From JACXTP01 sp963827905 (GTDB lineage: Archaea > Thermoplasmatota > Thermoplasmata > Methanomassiliicoccales > UBA472), in assembly GCA_963827905.1 (NCBI GenBank), contig CAWHCB010000013.1, forward strand, positions 1-64,000: a stretch of 64,000 nucleotides of DNA. Reading direction: 5' to 3'. The position numbers were made by a program, and so were the translations under genes. This document shows, piece by piece, positions 53,049-63,636 of this stretch. The notes beneath the pieces were generated by a model that was given only the letters and a program-made list of their open reading frames with translations, was not told the origin of the DNA and made no database searches. The first letter of the stretch is position 1, and each line of letters starts with the position of its first letter.

Positions 53049-54902
53049 ATGTCGATCCGCGTTCGCGTCGTCCTGTTAGCGTTTCTGTTGTTGGCCTCCA
53101 TGTTCGCGCCTCTGGCGTTCATCGAGCCCTCATCGACCAGCCCGGGCGAGGTTGCTACCAGGATGAACATGGAGAGCACATCCTTGGAGACCCAGGGGTT
53201 GGCACGCACCGACCTCCCTATGAACGCTGAAGCTACCGCGCCAAGTACCACTGAAATCATCCTCACCGCCCGATTCAACTATTCCTCAGAGAACGGCCTC
53301 AGCGTCACTGCCTTGCAAGGGAGGCCTGGTGCAGCTGTGGAGGGTCGGGGCCCACAGCTCCTTCGTGGAAAGGAACGGCACCACGGATGGCGCGGGCAAG
53401 GTCACCTTCACCAACCTCACCGCAGGCCAGTTCGAGCTCATCATCAGCACCTCGGACCAACGATTCGTCGAGGTGAGGGACACGACGATATTGTCCAACT
53501 CGGTCTACGAGTGGTCCACCGGGTCTTCACCCTGAGCTCGTCCAGCACCATCAACCACCGCATCACCAATGAGGACCGGGGGGCCTGGTCGGCCTTCGAG
53601 GCAGCCCGGGCCGGTGCGCTCTGGATCAAGGACCGCACCGGTTTTGAGATGAACGAGGTGACCATCAACTGGCCCTCTGGCACCTGGCCCAGCTCCATCG
53701 GGCACGGTCATCGACATCCCGGCCGAGGACGGGCATATCTGGGACCAGGGGACGATCCTCCACGAGTACGGTCATTGCATCCATTATACCGTAAGGGGAG
53801 GGAGCTTCCCCTACACCGAGGGACTGGACCCTCATTATATCGATAGCGTTTCCAACGGGCCCTTCGCGCTCACCGAGGGTTGGGCCGAGTTCTTCGAGCG
53901 GGCGGTCATCGGGAGACCCGGTCCGCTCCGACGGCAGCAACATGGAATCGACGGTGTACGCCGATGGACCCTTCTTCAACGGGGATTACGGCGACTGGGA
54001 CGGCAACACGGTGGAGGGCGCCGTGGCCAATGTCCTCTGGGACATCTATGACGGGGTCTCCTCCACCGACAACCCATCCTGGGACCCGGACGGAAACGGG
54101 GACCTGATCGACAACGAGTTCGGTACCTTCTGGACCATATTCCGCGATGACAAGCCCCAGAGCATGGTCCAGGTTTACACTGCCTGGCCGGACAAGAACG
54201 ACTCCTTGCGCACCATCTTCTACCATGCAAGGTTCCAGGTCGATCTGGGCTATCCGCTCAACCCCACCACCTATGACTCCAGCCACAAGATCATGGAGGA
54301 ATCCGACGACTCGACCGTGGAGGTGACCTGGAGCGGTGCCATCGATTACTCCGGTAACATCGCCGGTTATTCCATCGTCTGGGACGGGGAGCCGGACACC
54401 GTGCCCGACGACAGCATCGACACCGTCATGGCCAAGTCCAAGAGCCCGCCTTTGACGCAAGGGCTATGGTACCTACATATCCGCGCGATCAATGTCGACG
54501 GCAACGCGGCCAACGGTTCCTACAACATCGGTCCGTTCGTGATCGCTGCCAATGCCACGGCCCAGGACGATGATGGAGGATCTTGGACACTGGAAGGCTG
54601 GGAGATAGCATTGCTCGTGGTGTTCGCCATTGTGGTGGCGGCATCGGTCATCGGGGTCAGCAGGATCATCAAGAGACCGGACCAGGACACACTGCCGACG
54701 GAGGAGCAGCAATATGGCATGCCGTGGGCCCCGACGACCTACACAATGATGAACACCAGCTATGCCCCGCCACCACCGCCACCACCGGTCGGCGGCGCCC
54801 CTGCCCCCGGAGAACCCTGACGGAGCACGATTCTGCCGCAATTGCGGTCGGACGGATGTGGGAGGGGTCTTCTGCCCCTTCTGCGGTTACAAGCTCCGTT
54901 GA
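53049..54902 (+). CDS. Membrane-anchored zinc metalloprotease with zinc ribbon (frameshifted)
   Basis: About 617 residues assembled over several frames (shifts near 53320, 53525, 53700, 53915 and 54812). Order: signal peptide VRVVLLAFLLLASMFAPLAF; a beta domain LVQLWRVGAHSSFVERNGTTDGAGKVTF; the zincin site TILHEYGHCIHY with FALTEGWAEFFER; a fibronectin-like domain STVEVTWSGAIDYSGNIAGYSIVW; a membrane helix IALLVVFAIVVAASVIGV; a proline-rich linker; and, after the last shift, a zinc ribbon FCRNCGRTDVGGVFCPFCGYKLR. The protease faces outside and the ribbon inside. The substrate is unknown. The ribbon frame ends at TGA 54900-54902. Confidence 0.72.
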
Positions 54903-54933
54903 AGTGATTTACCCGAAGCCCGATACCGACGCC

Positions 54934-55395
54934 ATGAGGCGGGCGGAGAAGGAGATAACGGACCGAGCTCAGATCGATTCCATCATCCAAGCGGCGGGGG
55001 TGTGCCGCATCGGACTGGTGGACGGGGATGAGGCGTACATAGTTCCCATGAACTTCGGCTATGCCGACGGTTGCCTTTGGTTCCACTGCGCCAAGGAAGG
55101 CCGGAAGATGGACCTGGTGCAACGCAACGGGAAGGCCACCTTCGAGATCGACATCGATGAGGGCCTCGTGCTGGACCGGGACGCTTACAAATGCAGCAAC
55201 AACTTCAAGTGCGTCATGGGGAAGGGCCGGATCGGTGTGGCGAGCGCGCCCGAGGAAAGGGCAAAAGGGATCGAGGCACTGATGAGGCATTATCATCCCG
55301 GCGATTATGTCGTGACCGAAAGGTGCATGGACAAGACCGTCGTGCTCAAGCTCGAGGTGGAGAGTATGAGCTGCAAGGTGAACAAGCGGGACTAG
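54934..55395 (+). CDS. Flavin-binding split-barrel protein (pyridoxamine-phosphate-oxidase-like)
   Basis: A 153-residue protein of the FMN-binding split-barrel group, close to NimA-type proteins. AGVCRIGLVDGDEAYIVPMNFGYADGCLWFHCAKEGRKMDLVQRNGKATFEID is the family core, and YKCSNNFKCVMGKGRIGVAS follows. In relatives FMN or heme binds here and reduces nitro-compounds. ATG 54934 gives full homology; GTG 54904 is an alternative start 30 bases upstream. It follows the protease on the same strand, and its stop shares CTAG with the convergent ferredoxin-like gene. Confidence 0.83.
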   Translation: MRRAEKEITDRAQIDSIIQAAGVCRIGLVDGDEAYIVPMNFGYADGCLWFHCAKEGRKMDLVQRNGKATFEIDIDEGLVLDRDAYKCSNNFKCVMGKGRIGVASAPEERAKGIEALMRHYHPGDYVVTERCMDKTVVLKLEVESMSCKVNKRD

Positions 55396-56099
55396 GCCAT
55401 CTGCTGCACCGCGCCGCCCTCCACCATGACCATGTACTCCTTCATGGGGATCACCTTGCCTGATTTCTCGATGGCCATACGGACAAGCTTCTTGGAGACG
55501 CGGCAGCAGGGCACCTCCATATGAAGTAGGGCGACGTCCTGCGGTTCGGCCACTTTGAATATCGCGGCCAGCTTGTCGACGAACTCCTCGTTGTCGTCGA
55601 GCTTGGGGCAACCGATGAGCACCACCCGGTCCTTGATGAAGTCGCGCTGGATCCCACCACAGGCGAAGGCGCTGCAGTCGGCGGCGATGAGCAGCTTTGC
55701 CTTGCGGAGATAGGGGGCATTGGGCGGGACCAAGCGGATCTGGATGGGCCAGTTGGAGAGTTGCGAGGATACTGCCCCGACATCACCAGTAGGATGGGGC
55801 TTGAAGCGTCTCGGACCGGAACCGGGACAGGCCTGCATGGGGATGTCGTCGCAGGATTTCTTGCCCAGGTGCTCCTTTACCGCCTCCTCGTCGAAATCCT
55901 CCGAGTCCCTCTCCACGATGGTCAGGGCCCCGGTGGGGCAGCCGCCTATGCACGCTCCCAGTCCGTCGCAGAAGCGGTCGCTGATGACATGTGCCTTGCC
56001 ATCGCGGAGCTCGATGGCGCCCTCCGCGCAGTCCATGACGCATTGGCCACAGCCGTTGCACAGCCCCCGGTCTATACTGATGATCTTACGTCGCACCAT
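55392..56099 (-). CDS. 4Fe-4S ferredoxin-like protein with C-terminal Cys domain
   Basis: A 235-residue protein found widely in anaerobes. The first cluster motif is GLCNGCGQCVMDC, the second DRFCDGLGACIGGCPTGALTI. The C-terminal half contains IAADCSAFACGGIQRDFIKDRVVLIGCPKLDDNEEFVDKL and MEVPCCRVSKKLVRMAIEKSG, giving further Cys that may bind metal or a cluster. It probably carries electrons, partner unknown. ATG 56097-56099 is chosen because a TTTATATG TATA box lies 19-27 bases upstream; the ATG at 56121 would sit inside that box. Confidence 0.82.
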   Translation of the reverse strand: MVRRKIISIDRGLCNGCGQCVMDCAEGAIELRDGKAHVISDRFCDGLGACIGGCPTGALTIVERDSEDFDEEAVKEHLGKKSCDDIPMQACPGSGPRRFKPHPTGDVGAVSSQLSNWPIQIRLVPPNAPYLRKAKLLIAADCSAFACGGIQRDFIKDRVVLIGCPKLDDNEEFVDKLAAIFKVAEPQDVALLHMEVPCCRVSKKLVRMAIEKSGKVIPMKEYMVMVEGGAVQQMA

Positions 56100-56148
56100 G
56101 CCCTTGACCTTGTACCCTGGCATATAAATGTCCTTCCCCGAACGCGAC

Positions 56149-56428
56149 CTAATCCTCCATGACGAATCGCTTCAGGGTGCTTTCCACCAGTTCCCATGTA
56201 ACCAGGGCGGGCTTCTCGAAAATGGTCACCTCGATCTTGTCGCCCTTGACCTCATATTTGCCCCTGAAGCTGATATGGAAACCGGCCACGTACGGTCCTC
56301 CGTTGAAATGCCCCTTCTCCACATCGCCCTCGAACTCCATGTCTATGGTCCTTGGCCAGCTTACGAAACTGTTCGAACTTCGTCTTCGGGTCCCCTTCGT
56401 ACTTAAGGACATAGATACGACCGGTCAT
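56149..56428 (-). CDS. Hypothetical protein (frameshifted)
   Basis: About 93 residues in two frames joined near 56345. The first reads MTGRIYVLKYEGDPKTKFEQFRKLAKD; the second DMEFEGDVEKGHFNGGPYVAGFHISFRGKYEVKGDKIEVTIFEKPALVTWELVESTLKRFV. The second part looks like beta strands followed by a helix, as in small steroidogenic-acute-regulatory-like or cyclase-fold proteins, but I cannot place a family. ATG 56426-56428 is a reasonable start. It is upstream of the ferredoxin-like gene on the same strand. Confidence 0.5.
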
Positions 56429-56536
56429 CCATCTGTGAATGGGTCGGTAGGACTTAATAAAATGATGCAAGGCTAAGGATAATGATGGGTTAGCGATTAC
56501 CCTCCTGTGCTCAAGTTAGCTTGGTAAGGCGGTTGT

Positions 56537-57610
56537 ATGAGGATCGTCGAGGTGAATCCGTTCCATTATCCCTTCCTGGGAGGCATCGAGCACCGAGTGC
56601 ACCACATCTCGAAGAGGCTGGCGAAGAAGCATGAGATGATCGTGCTGACCAGCCAACTGGAGGGGACGAGCAAGGAGGAGGTCATCGACGGCTATCGTGT
56701 GGTGCGTCTGCCCTCACGCTACATCGACATCTACAACCCGCCTTATGTATCGACGAAAGGCCTGACGGAGGCGCTCAAAGGTCTGAAGCCGGACCTGGTG
56801 GACTTCCATTACCGCTGGGCTCCGGACTACAACAGGCTGGCACGTCAGTGGACAGGGAAGAAGGTGTTCACGTTCCACAACACCTTCGGGGAGGGCGTGG
56901 GGGTGACCAGATTGCCATCGTTGGTCAACGACCAGATGATTAAGAGACACCTGAAGAAGTTCCCCAAGGTCATTTGCGTCAGTGAGTTCGTGAAGAAGGA
57001 CCTGGACCGCCGAGGCTTCGACCCAACCAGGACGGTCGCCATCCCCAATGGGATCGAGATACCTTGCACCGCGCCGGTCAAGGAGGAGGACTTCATCCTT
57101 TTCATGGGCCGTCTGGTGAACACGAAGGGTTTGGAGTATCTGTCAAGGCCATGAGATAAGTGGACTGTAAACTTGATCATCTGCGGTGGTGGTCCACTAC
57201 AGGACAAATTGACCAGGATGATCGAGAAGGAACGGTCTTCAGAGGAAAAGTTGAGATGACTGGAAGGGTGTGCGAGGAAAGGAAGTGTGAATTGCTCTCC
57301 TCTTGCAAGCTATTTCGTCATGCCATCGATATTCGAATCCTATGGCATCGCAGTGGCGGAGGCAATGTCCTATGGGAAAGCGATTGTTGCGACTGATGTG
57401 GGGGGCCTTCCCGAGGTGGTTCAAGATGGCGGTCTGCTCTGCAGGCCGAATAATCCAAAAGATCTTGCCATGAAGCTATCTACATTATTATTGGACGAAA
57501 ACCAAAGGACGGAATGTGCAAAGCGATCAATGATATTGTCCCAATCATACACATGGGACTCCCGGTCTCCTAAGGTCGAGAAGGAATATTTGGATGCTAT
57601 GGCCTATTAA
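56537..57610 (+). CDS. GT4-family glycosyltransferase (several frameshifts)
   Basis: A GT-B fold glycosyltransferase that would add a sugar from a nucleotide donor to a lipid or polymer. The N-terminal frame has RIVEVNPFHYPFLGGIEHRVHHISKRLAKKH, LVDFHYRWAPDYNRLA, VICVSEFVKKDLDRRGFD and AIPNGIEIP. After 57135 the parts alternate: LIICGGGPLQDKL, then VEMTGRVCEERKCELLSSCKLF, then VMPSIFESYGIAVAEAMSYGKAIVATDVGGLPEVVQDG, which is the donor-binding EX7E region. Stops near 57155 and 57258 come from at least three base shifts. The length, about 357 residues, is normal once joined. Confidence 0.75.
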
Positions 57611-57653
57611 CTTTTCATTCACTTTTAACTATGACATTCGGTAACAAAACTGA

Positions 57654-60137
57654 TCAGGTGGTGTTGATCATCCATTTCACTTTTTCCATCTGGGGGTAAT
57701 TGAAAATTCTCTCATAGATATGGTATGCTTTTTCGAACTGCTCAAGCGAGGATAATCGATTGCCGACCCTCGCCAACGCCTCTCCATACCAAACTCGAGC
57801 CATGGCCTCCAGTAAAAGACCGTTTGGCGTATCCTTCATCAATTCGAACGAATCCTCAAATGCCATCGAGCCATCAACCAATCGATCTTGGGTTGCCAGA
57901 TATTTTCCTTTAGCTGCTAAATAAAAACAACGAGTAGTAGAATGAAGGCTCCAGTTGATGCCCTTCTCGATTTGAGCCGCCTCATCATAAATCACTTTAG
58001 CCTCATCAAAATATTCATTTTTTAGGCACGCATAGAATACTCCAGTCAGACCTAGCAACATTGCATAGGGGGATTGGATCTCTTTTGCCGCTTCAAGACC
58101 ATTCCTTGCTTCTATTAGGGCAGTTTTATGATCTCCTAGGGCATCGTATACCAATGAACGATTAATGCTCGACCAACAAATATTTGCCAATTGGCCGGTC
58201 CTTTCACCGATATCGATGCTCTTGCTCAATCGCTCTACCGCCTCCCTCCAGTCCCCTATATGGAAATAAACCATTCCCGAGTAATAGCACGCTTCCATCT
58301 CCCCATAGAAACCTGGTGATTCTTCACTAATCCGCAATGCCTCATCCACCGATGCTAACGCTTTTTCAATCTTCCCCTGAGTCAAATAAACGTCACCGAG
58401 ATAACAGTACAAGCGTGCAGTAAGATCATCGTTCTCAGCCAACAAAGAAGAGGAGATAGCTTTAGTATAGCACCTCTCAGCCTCATCGAAGTTCCCTTGC
58501 CAAAGGAAGACGTTGGCACGAGTTCCCAAAATCTCTGCCAATTCGTTTGGGTTGTTTGAGGCGGCATCCTCAGCCATGTTCAATCTTTCAAGTACATTTT
58601 CCATCTCTCCTCTCAACAGGGAGATCTCTGCCAGGTACCTAAGGGCACGGGCATCAATCTTTTCGATGCCGCTGAAATCAATTATTTCTTTGATCTGTGC
58701 TTCTGCATCGACAAAATTTCCAATCTGGATGTTCGCATACGCTAGACCCATCTTTGCCCTGCTCCAATAAGCATTTTTTTCGGATTGGTTCTCTGCGATT
58801 TTTAAAATATTGATAAAATATGGAACAGCCTGGATGGCCGCCCCTTTGGCAACCAGTTCCTCTCCAGTACAAACCGCATATTTGACGTAACGGGAGTCGT
58901 CTTTCGCCTCAAAGAAATGGTAGGCTAGCAGAGCAGCTTTTTCTGGAAATTCTTTTTGTTCTAATGTCTCCCCAATCAAACGATGATACTCTGACCGTCT
59001 AGCTTTCGATATTGATTCATAAGTGATCTGACGGAAGATATGATGCCGGAATTGGTAACCATCCGATATTTCAGCTATCAAACCGTACATACTCTCCATC
59101 CTGTCCAGTTCCTTAATGAGAATCAATGGTTGTAAATTGGATACCGTTTTAACCGTATCAACCTCAAAACGATAACCAACTACAGATGCTATTTCTAAAA
59201 TGCGTCTCTGCTCCGGTTTCAATCCTTCCAATCTTCTCAGGATTATCTCTTTTATGGTGGGGGGGATCTCAAGACGTTTCCCTGGAGATATTCTCCACTC
59301 CCCTCCCATCATTTCGATTATTCTAGAATTTTTTAATATTTTAATCGTCTCAATTATATATAATGGATTACCTTCACACTCGAAAGCAACTCTCTCAATG
59401 ACCTCCTTATTTGCATTACATCCTAACACGTCGCTAATTATCTCAGCAGTATCTTGAATTTCCAACCCACCCAACTCGATCTCTTCGACCAATCCCTCCC
59501 TTCTCATCAATCTAAGAACATCAAATAACGAGTTGGTGTTCTGTCCTTCCAACGGTAAGATTTCCTCTGTTCGATAGGTTCCAAGAATTAGTATTTTTTC
59601 GGATTTCACGTTCCTGGCCAAGAAGTGAAGTAATTGGACGCTTTGAGGATCAGCCCATTGTAGGTCCTCAATTCGAATAATCAAAGGTCTTAACCGACTC
59701 CTCTCTTTAACAAATTCCAAGGCTGCAAAAAGAATACGATCTGGGCTCCATGTTGTATCAATTACATGAGTTGATTCCTTATCGCTGCAAACATAGTTCT
59801 CTCCAAAAATCGTTTTTGTTTCCTTTACCTTATCTACAGCACCAATTATTTTTGGTAATGGTTCTGATATATTAGCCTTGTTAAACGCCTCTATAAAGGG
59901 GAGATAGGGTAAAGGGATACCAGGTAAACAGCTACCCGATATACAAGAGCAATTAGTGCTCATTGCTCTCTCCAGGAATTCGTCAGCCAATCGAGATTTT
60001 CCGATACCGGCCTCTCCCGATATCAAAACTAACGTCCCCTTCCTGATCATCGTATTGCTGAGGTATGAAAAAAGGCGATCCCTTTCATCGATTCTTCCCA
60101 CAAAACGATTAGGGACGTTCGTTTTAGTTAACATCAT
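57654..60137 (-). CDS. STAND-type ATPase with TPR repeats
   Basis: An intact 827-residue signal-transduction ATPase. The N-terminal VGRIDERDRLFSYL leads to the P-loop LISGEAGIGKSRLADEFLE (about residue 40), the Walker B segment PLIIRIEDLQWADPQSVQLLHFLARN (about 150) and the GxP motif CEGNPLYIIE (about 257). A winged-helix-like region (LEGLKPEQRRILEIASVVGYRFE) follows. From about 400 to the end there are TPR-like helices, for example AEILGTRANVFLWQGNFDEAERCYTKAI and ARLYCYLGDVYLTQGKIEKALASVDEALRI. Such proteins sense ligands and recruit effectors; MalT-like regulation is possible but no DNA-binding end is seen. Base usage is more AT-rich than in the rest of the window. Confidence 0.8.
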   Translation of the reverse strand: MMLTKTNVPNRFVGRIDERDRLFSYLSNTMIRKGTLVLISGEAGIGKSRLADEFLERAMSTNCSCISGSCLPGIPLPYLPFIEAFNKANISEPLPKIIGAVDKVKETKTIFGENYVCSDKESTHVIDTTWSPDRILFAALEFVKERSRLRPLIIRIEDLQWADPQSVQLLHFLARNVKSEKILILGTYRTEEILPLEGQNTNSLFDVLRLMRREGLVEEIELGGLEIQDTAEIISDVLGCNANKEVIERVAFECEGNPLYIIETIKILKNSRIIEMMGGEWRISPGKRLEIPPTIKEIILRRLEGLKPEQRRILEIASVVGYRFEVDTVKTVSNLQPLILIKELDRMESMYGLIAEISDGYQFRHHIFRQITYESISKARRSEYHRLIGETLEQKEFPEKAALLAYHFFEAKDDSRYVKYAVCTGEELVAKGAAIQAVPYFINILKIAENQSEKNAYWSRAKMGLAYANIQIGNFVDAEAQIKEIIDFSGIEKIDARALRYLAEISLLRGEMENVLERLNMAEDAASNNPNELAEILGTRANVFLWQGNFDEAERCYTKAISSSLLAENDDLTARLYCYLGDVYLTQGKIEKALASVDEALRISEESPGFYGEMEACYYSGMVYFHIGDWREAVERLSKSIDIGERTGQLANICWSSINRSLVYDALGDHKTALIEARNGLEAAKEIQSPYAMLLGLTGVFYACLKNEYFDEAKVIYDEAAQIEKGINWSLHSTTRCFYLAAKGKYLATQDRLVDGSMAFEDSFELMKDTPNGLLLEAMARVWYGEALARVGNRLSSLEQFEKAYHIYERIFNYPQMEKVKWMINTT

Positions 60138-60294
60138 AAGTAATATCCGGAATACTTTTATTAAACATGTGATGGTAAAATGAGCAAATAGTAACTTAAG
60201 GATTAAAAAATTAATTAAAAATTTTTACGAAACACAAAAACATCAAATAATAGGGATGGGTATTTTTCAATAAGAAACTAGGGGGGGTTATACT
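60138..60294. promoter_or_regulatory. AT-rich divergent promoter region
   Basis: This region between the STAND ATPase and the Cys-rich protein gene contains long A/T tracts such as AAAAAATTAATTAAAAATTTTTACG (about 60205-60229). It offers several TATA-like sites in both directions. No inverted repeat of note and no RNA gene is recognised. On the plus strand AGGGGGGG lies just before the start of the next gene and can serve as its ribosome site. Confidence 0.35.
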
Positions 60295-60861
60295 ATGGAT
60301 AGATTGAGGAAAGAGCTTAAGGATATTATCGATGAGCAAATTAAGTTTCTGCAGGACAAAGGGATCGATGTAACAGGCATCGATTTCTTTGTCGACTATG
60401 GAGATTTCGACTCTGAGGATATTTGTCATCTGCTCCATCTTGTGAAGTCATTTGATGAAATGGTACTCAACGGAGTTGATTTTAATCACTGTTTGATATC
60501 CTATAAAGGAAAGCGCTTCCTTTTCTACAATGCGCGATTGAATTTGATGAAGTTTTCATCTCCAAGCCCATATGTGTTAACCCTTAGGAAACCCACAAGT
60601 CCGGAAACAATTGAAATTCAAGCAGGAATTGTTCCTCTGGCCATCCCAACAAAATGCAACTCAGGACACACCTTGGTCACAGCACCGAACGGGAACAAGG
60701 TTTGTCCTTATGCCACCCACGGATCTGATTATTGGTATTGCACAACCTGTGGGACTGTCCGATCAGGCACCAACATCACCCATGATGCTGGCGGAGACAG
60801 TGCGACCTGTCGTTGTAACGGTTCTCCGAATAGTTGCACGAAGATTAAGGGAAGATATTGA
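60295..60861 (+). CDS. Hypothetical protein with Cys-rich C-terminus
   Basis: A 188-residue protein in two parts. Residues 1-100 are charged and helical (MDRLRKELKDIIDEQIKFLQDKGID, ICHLLHLVKSFDEMVLNGVDF). Residues about 120-188 hold eight Cys and three His: KCNSGHTL, VCPYATHGSDYWYCTTCGTVRSG, TCRCNGSPNSC. The spacing suggests a zinc knuckle or disulfide-bonded module. No signal peptide is present, so zinc is more likely. I recognise no family. It is 31 bases upstream of the secreted protease gene on the same strand. Confidence 0.6.
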   Translation: MDRLRKELKDIIDEQIKFLQDKGIDVTGIDFFVDYGDFDSEDICHLLHLVKSFDEMVLNGVDFNHCLISYKGKRFLFYNARLNLMKFSSPSPYVLTLRKPTSPETIEIQAGIVPLAIPTKCNSGHTLVTAPNGNKVCPYATHGSDYWYCTTCGTVRSGTNITHDAGGDSATCRCNGSPNSCTKIKGRY

Positions 60862-60892
60862 TCGGGAGAGGATTGATTTGGCAACAGCAAAA

Positions 60893-63609
60893 ATGAGGAA
60901 AACCATCCTTCCTTCGGTAATTTCTATTCTCATTGTCACACTATTTTTTGCATCTGCGGTTGCCATGGCCATCCCCAACTCACAATATGGTCCGTCCAAC
61001 GAAGGATCGTATGATGACTCCGGAATGAGCATGCCGATGGACATGGACAACTTGGTTAGATCCAATCATCCTGTTCCTCAGAATTTCACATCTCTTCAAA
61101 GTGCAGTCCTCAATTTCTGAAAAAGATATTTCTTTAGACGCTGCTTTAGGGGAAAAGAGGAATTATTATACAGGTTGGTGGGGCAAATGGAGCCTGAATG
61201 TGACTGACCCGTCGGATTTCATGACTTTCACAAAGAGGGCCGAGTCATCCACATGCGAAATCTGGGTAGCTGACGATCTGTCATTCATGCCAACAGACCC
61301 GAGAAACGATGATCCCCTCAAGATATCGATCTCCGATGACCAGTTAAAACTTCTAATGAAGGAATGGGATAAGAATATCTACCCCCGAATGTCAGATCAG
61401 CTCGGGTCGCCATTACCAAGGGATGGAATGGACGGTTCATGGGCAGAATGGGGATATCCAACATTTGAGACGGACGTTCCAGAACGAATCATGATCATGG
61501 TCTTTAACATAGTGGACGATTCATTTTGGGACGCATCCCTCCCGTTTTATGGGCAGGGGTTCTTTGATTATTATTGGCTCGAGGGCTACGATAGGAACAT
61601 TATCCACATCAGTAGCTATGATTGGGCAGATAGACTTGGAGCGGATAAAGGGATTTATTCTTACCAGTATGAATATATTTTGACTCATGAATATGCTCAC
61701 CTACTGCATAATGATCACAACACCTGGCAAGAATTGTTCATCGATGAAGGATGTGCTGAATATGCCTGGTTGCTGATGGGGCACGGGGTCAATTACGTCC
61801 AATATGAGAAGATATCAGATTTCCTTGCCACCCCGGACAACTCACTTACAGTATGGTATGACCAATGGGCGACCATGAATTTGGCCGATTATGGCGCTGC
61901 CTACTTGTTCGTTATCTATCTGGCCGATCATTTCGGAAACGAGATCGTGCGCGACCTGATCGATACCAGTGGATCGGGGCATCGTTGCAGTGGACACGGC
62001 ACTTCAAAAAAATGGCTATCCAGATTGGAGTTTCAATGAGGTCTTTAGATATTGGAGAATTGCCAACCTGATTCACTCTGACGACGTCGGCGATGGTTGG
62101 TATAACTATCGCTCGATTGACCTATCATCTTCATCATTGGGAGCTCTTAGGATTTACGATTATTCACACAAATCAATTCCCTGGATGGATTCAGCCGCAG
62201 AGGGCTTTGGGAATACGATCTCAAGGGGTGGTCTCGACACCGGGATATCGATTTTAGGTCCTTATGGAACGGATTATATCCACGTGACGAACAGTGGCAA
62301 GATATGGTCTACCTCCTTAGATCGAAGGGCGACCTCATTTAAATTCGATGGAGAGGATGTTATGCAGGGTTGGCAACGCCAACCTTGCCCAAAGATGCCC
62401 TTGGGTTGGGAAACAAAGAGTAATATGGCTTATTCAGCTCCTTGGCAGATCGATTATGAGGGGGTCCAATATCTAGACGCACACATCAAGGATCACGATT
62501 TCAATGCGATCGCTCAATCGAACAACCTTGATGATGAGCCGGTGGACGAGCTATTATTAACACCTCAAATCAACGTGGAAGGAAAGACCGGGATAAGTCT
62601 GCAATTCGATTATTGGTATTATAGTGGATGGAGGGAATTCCCTAACGATCATCCAGACAGTTCGGCTGAGATCTTGTTATCTCTGGATGGGGGTGTGAAT
62701 TTCAATCCAATATATACCTTGGAAAACACCTATGCCGAGTGGTATACTTCCATCATCAGTCTTGATGAATATTCATACCATTCCGATCTAAGAATTGCAT
62801 TCCGATACTATGACAACAGCGAACCAGGGAATTGGGGGATGCTCTTCGTCGACAACGTAAAATTTCTTGAAACCCCAGACTCCTCATTATTCATCGAGGA
62901 CTTCGATAATGATATTTTGGACACATGGTGGTCAGATACCGGCGACAGCGTCGATTATTCCCTTTTGGGAGAAGTGAACGTTCCAAGCACCTCTTCTTCA
63001 CAACTTACCATCGAAACAATATGGAGGATGGAAACTCCATATGACGGCGGCCTCCTCGAAGTCTCTATCGATGGTGGTGTCAATTGGGAAGCATTATCCA
63101 ATGAATACACTGTTGTTAACGAGGGTGAGGCATTAATGCCCGAAATTAATGACAGGCCAGTTTTAAATGGTGCGTACATGTGGACATCGTCCAATGAATG
63201 GGTGCGAATGAGCTACGATCTTACCCCTTACTCGGGCCTTCATGTCCTCTACCGATTCAGGTTGATAACGGACGATGCCTTCACGGATTGTGGATGGTTC
63301 ATCAGGAATATATGGTTCAATGGTGAATTGGTGGATCCCAGCACCATGACCCCCACGCCACATCCTAAGGATGACTGGATGGTGACGGTATATTTCCCCG
63401 CCTATCATGTCCCACACCGTCCCCATCTTCCAGCCAGGATAATAGAAATCGATCCAAAAGAGAGTGTGGAGACAGGGCTATTGAGATTGAGCAAATACTC
63501 GCAATATCCTGAAATGTACATCATAATCTCTGACACAATCGGACCGAACGACTATGGGTTTGGAATCATTGAAAAATCCAGTAAGTTAAAAATCGAAGGT
63601 CATGAATAG
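60893..63609 (+). CDS. Secreted M6-like metalloprotease (two frameshifts)
   Basis: About 905 residues in three frames (shifts near 61100 and 61975). A signal peptide SVISILIVTLFFASAVAMA is followed by a pro-region and the zincin site YILTHEYAHLLHNDHNTWQELFIDEGCAEYAW, in the manner of immune inhibitor A (M6) proteases. The part after 62050 is rich in beta strands and contains two repeats of the kind DELLLTPQINVEGKTGISLQFDYWYYSGW ... GWFIRNIWFNGE, like the MAM/jelly-roll domains that accompany M6 enzymes. No C-terminal anchor is seen, so it is probably released. Its codon use is AT-richer than its neighbours to the left. The gene ends in TAG. Confidence 0.75.
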
Positions 63610-63636
63610 GAATCATTTCCAGTAAGAGAGATATGG

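Noticed and set aside
53049..57610. Calling the proteases and glycosyltransferase pseudogenes
   Set aside because: The same density of shifts occurs in essential genes, and the protein motifs resume intact after each shift.
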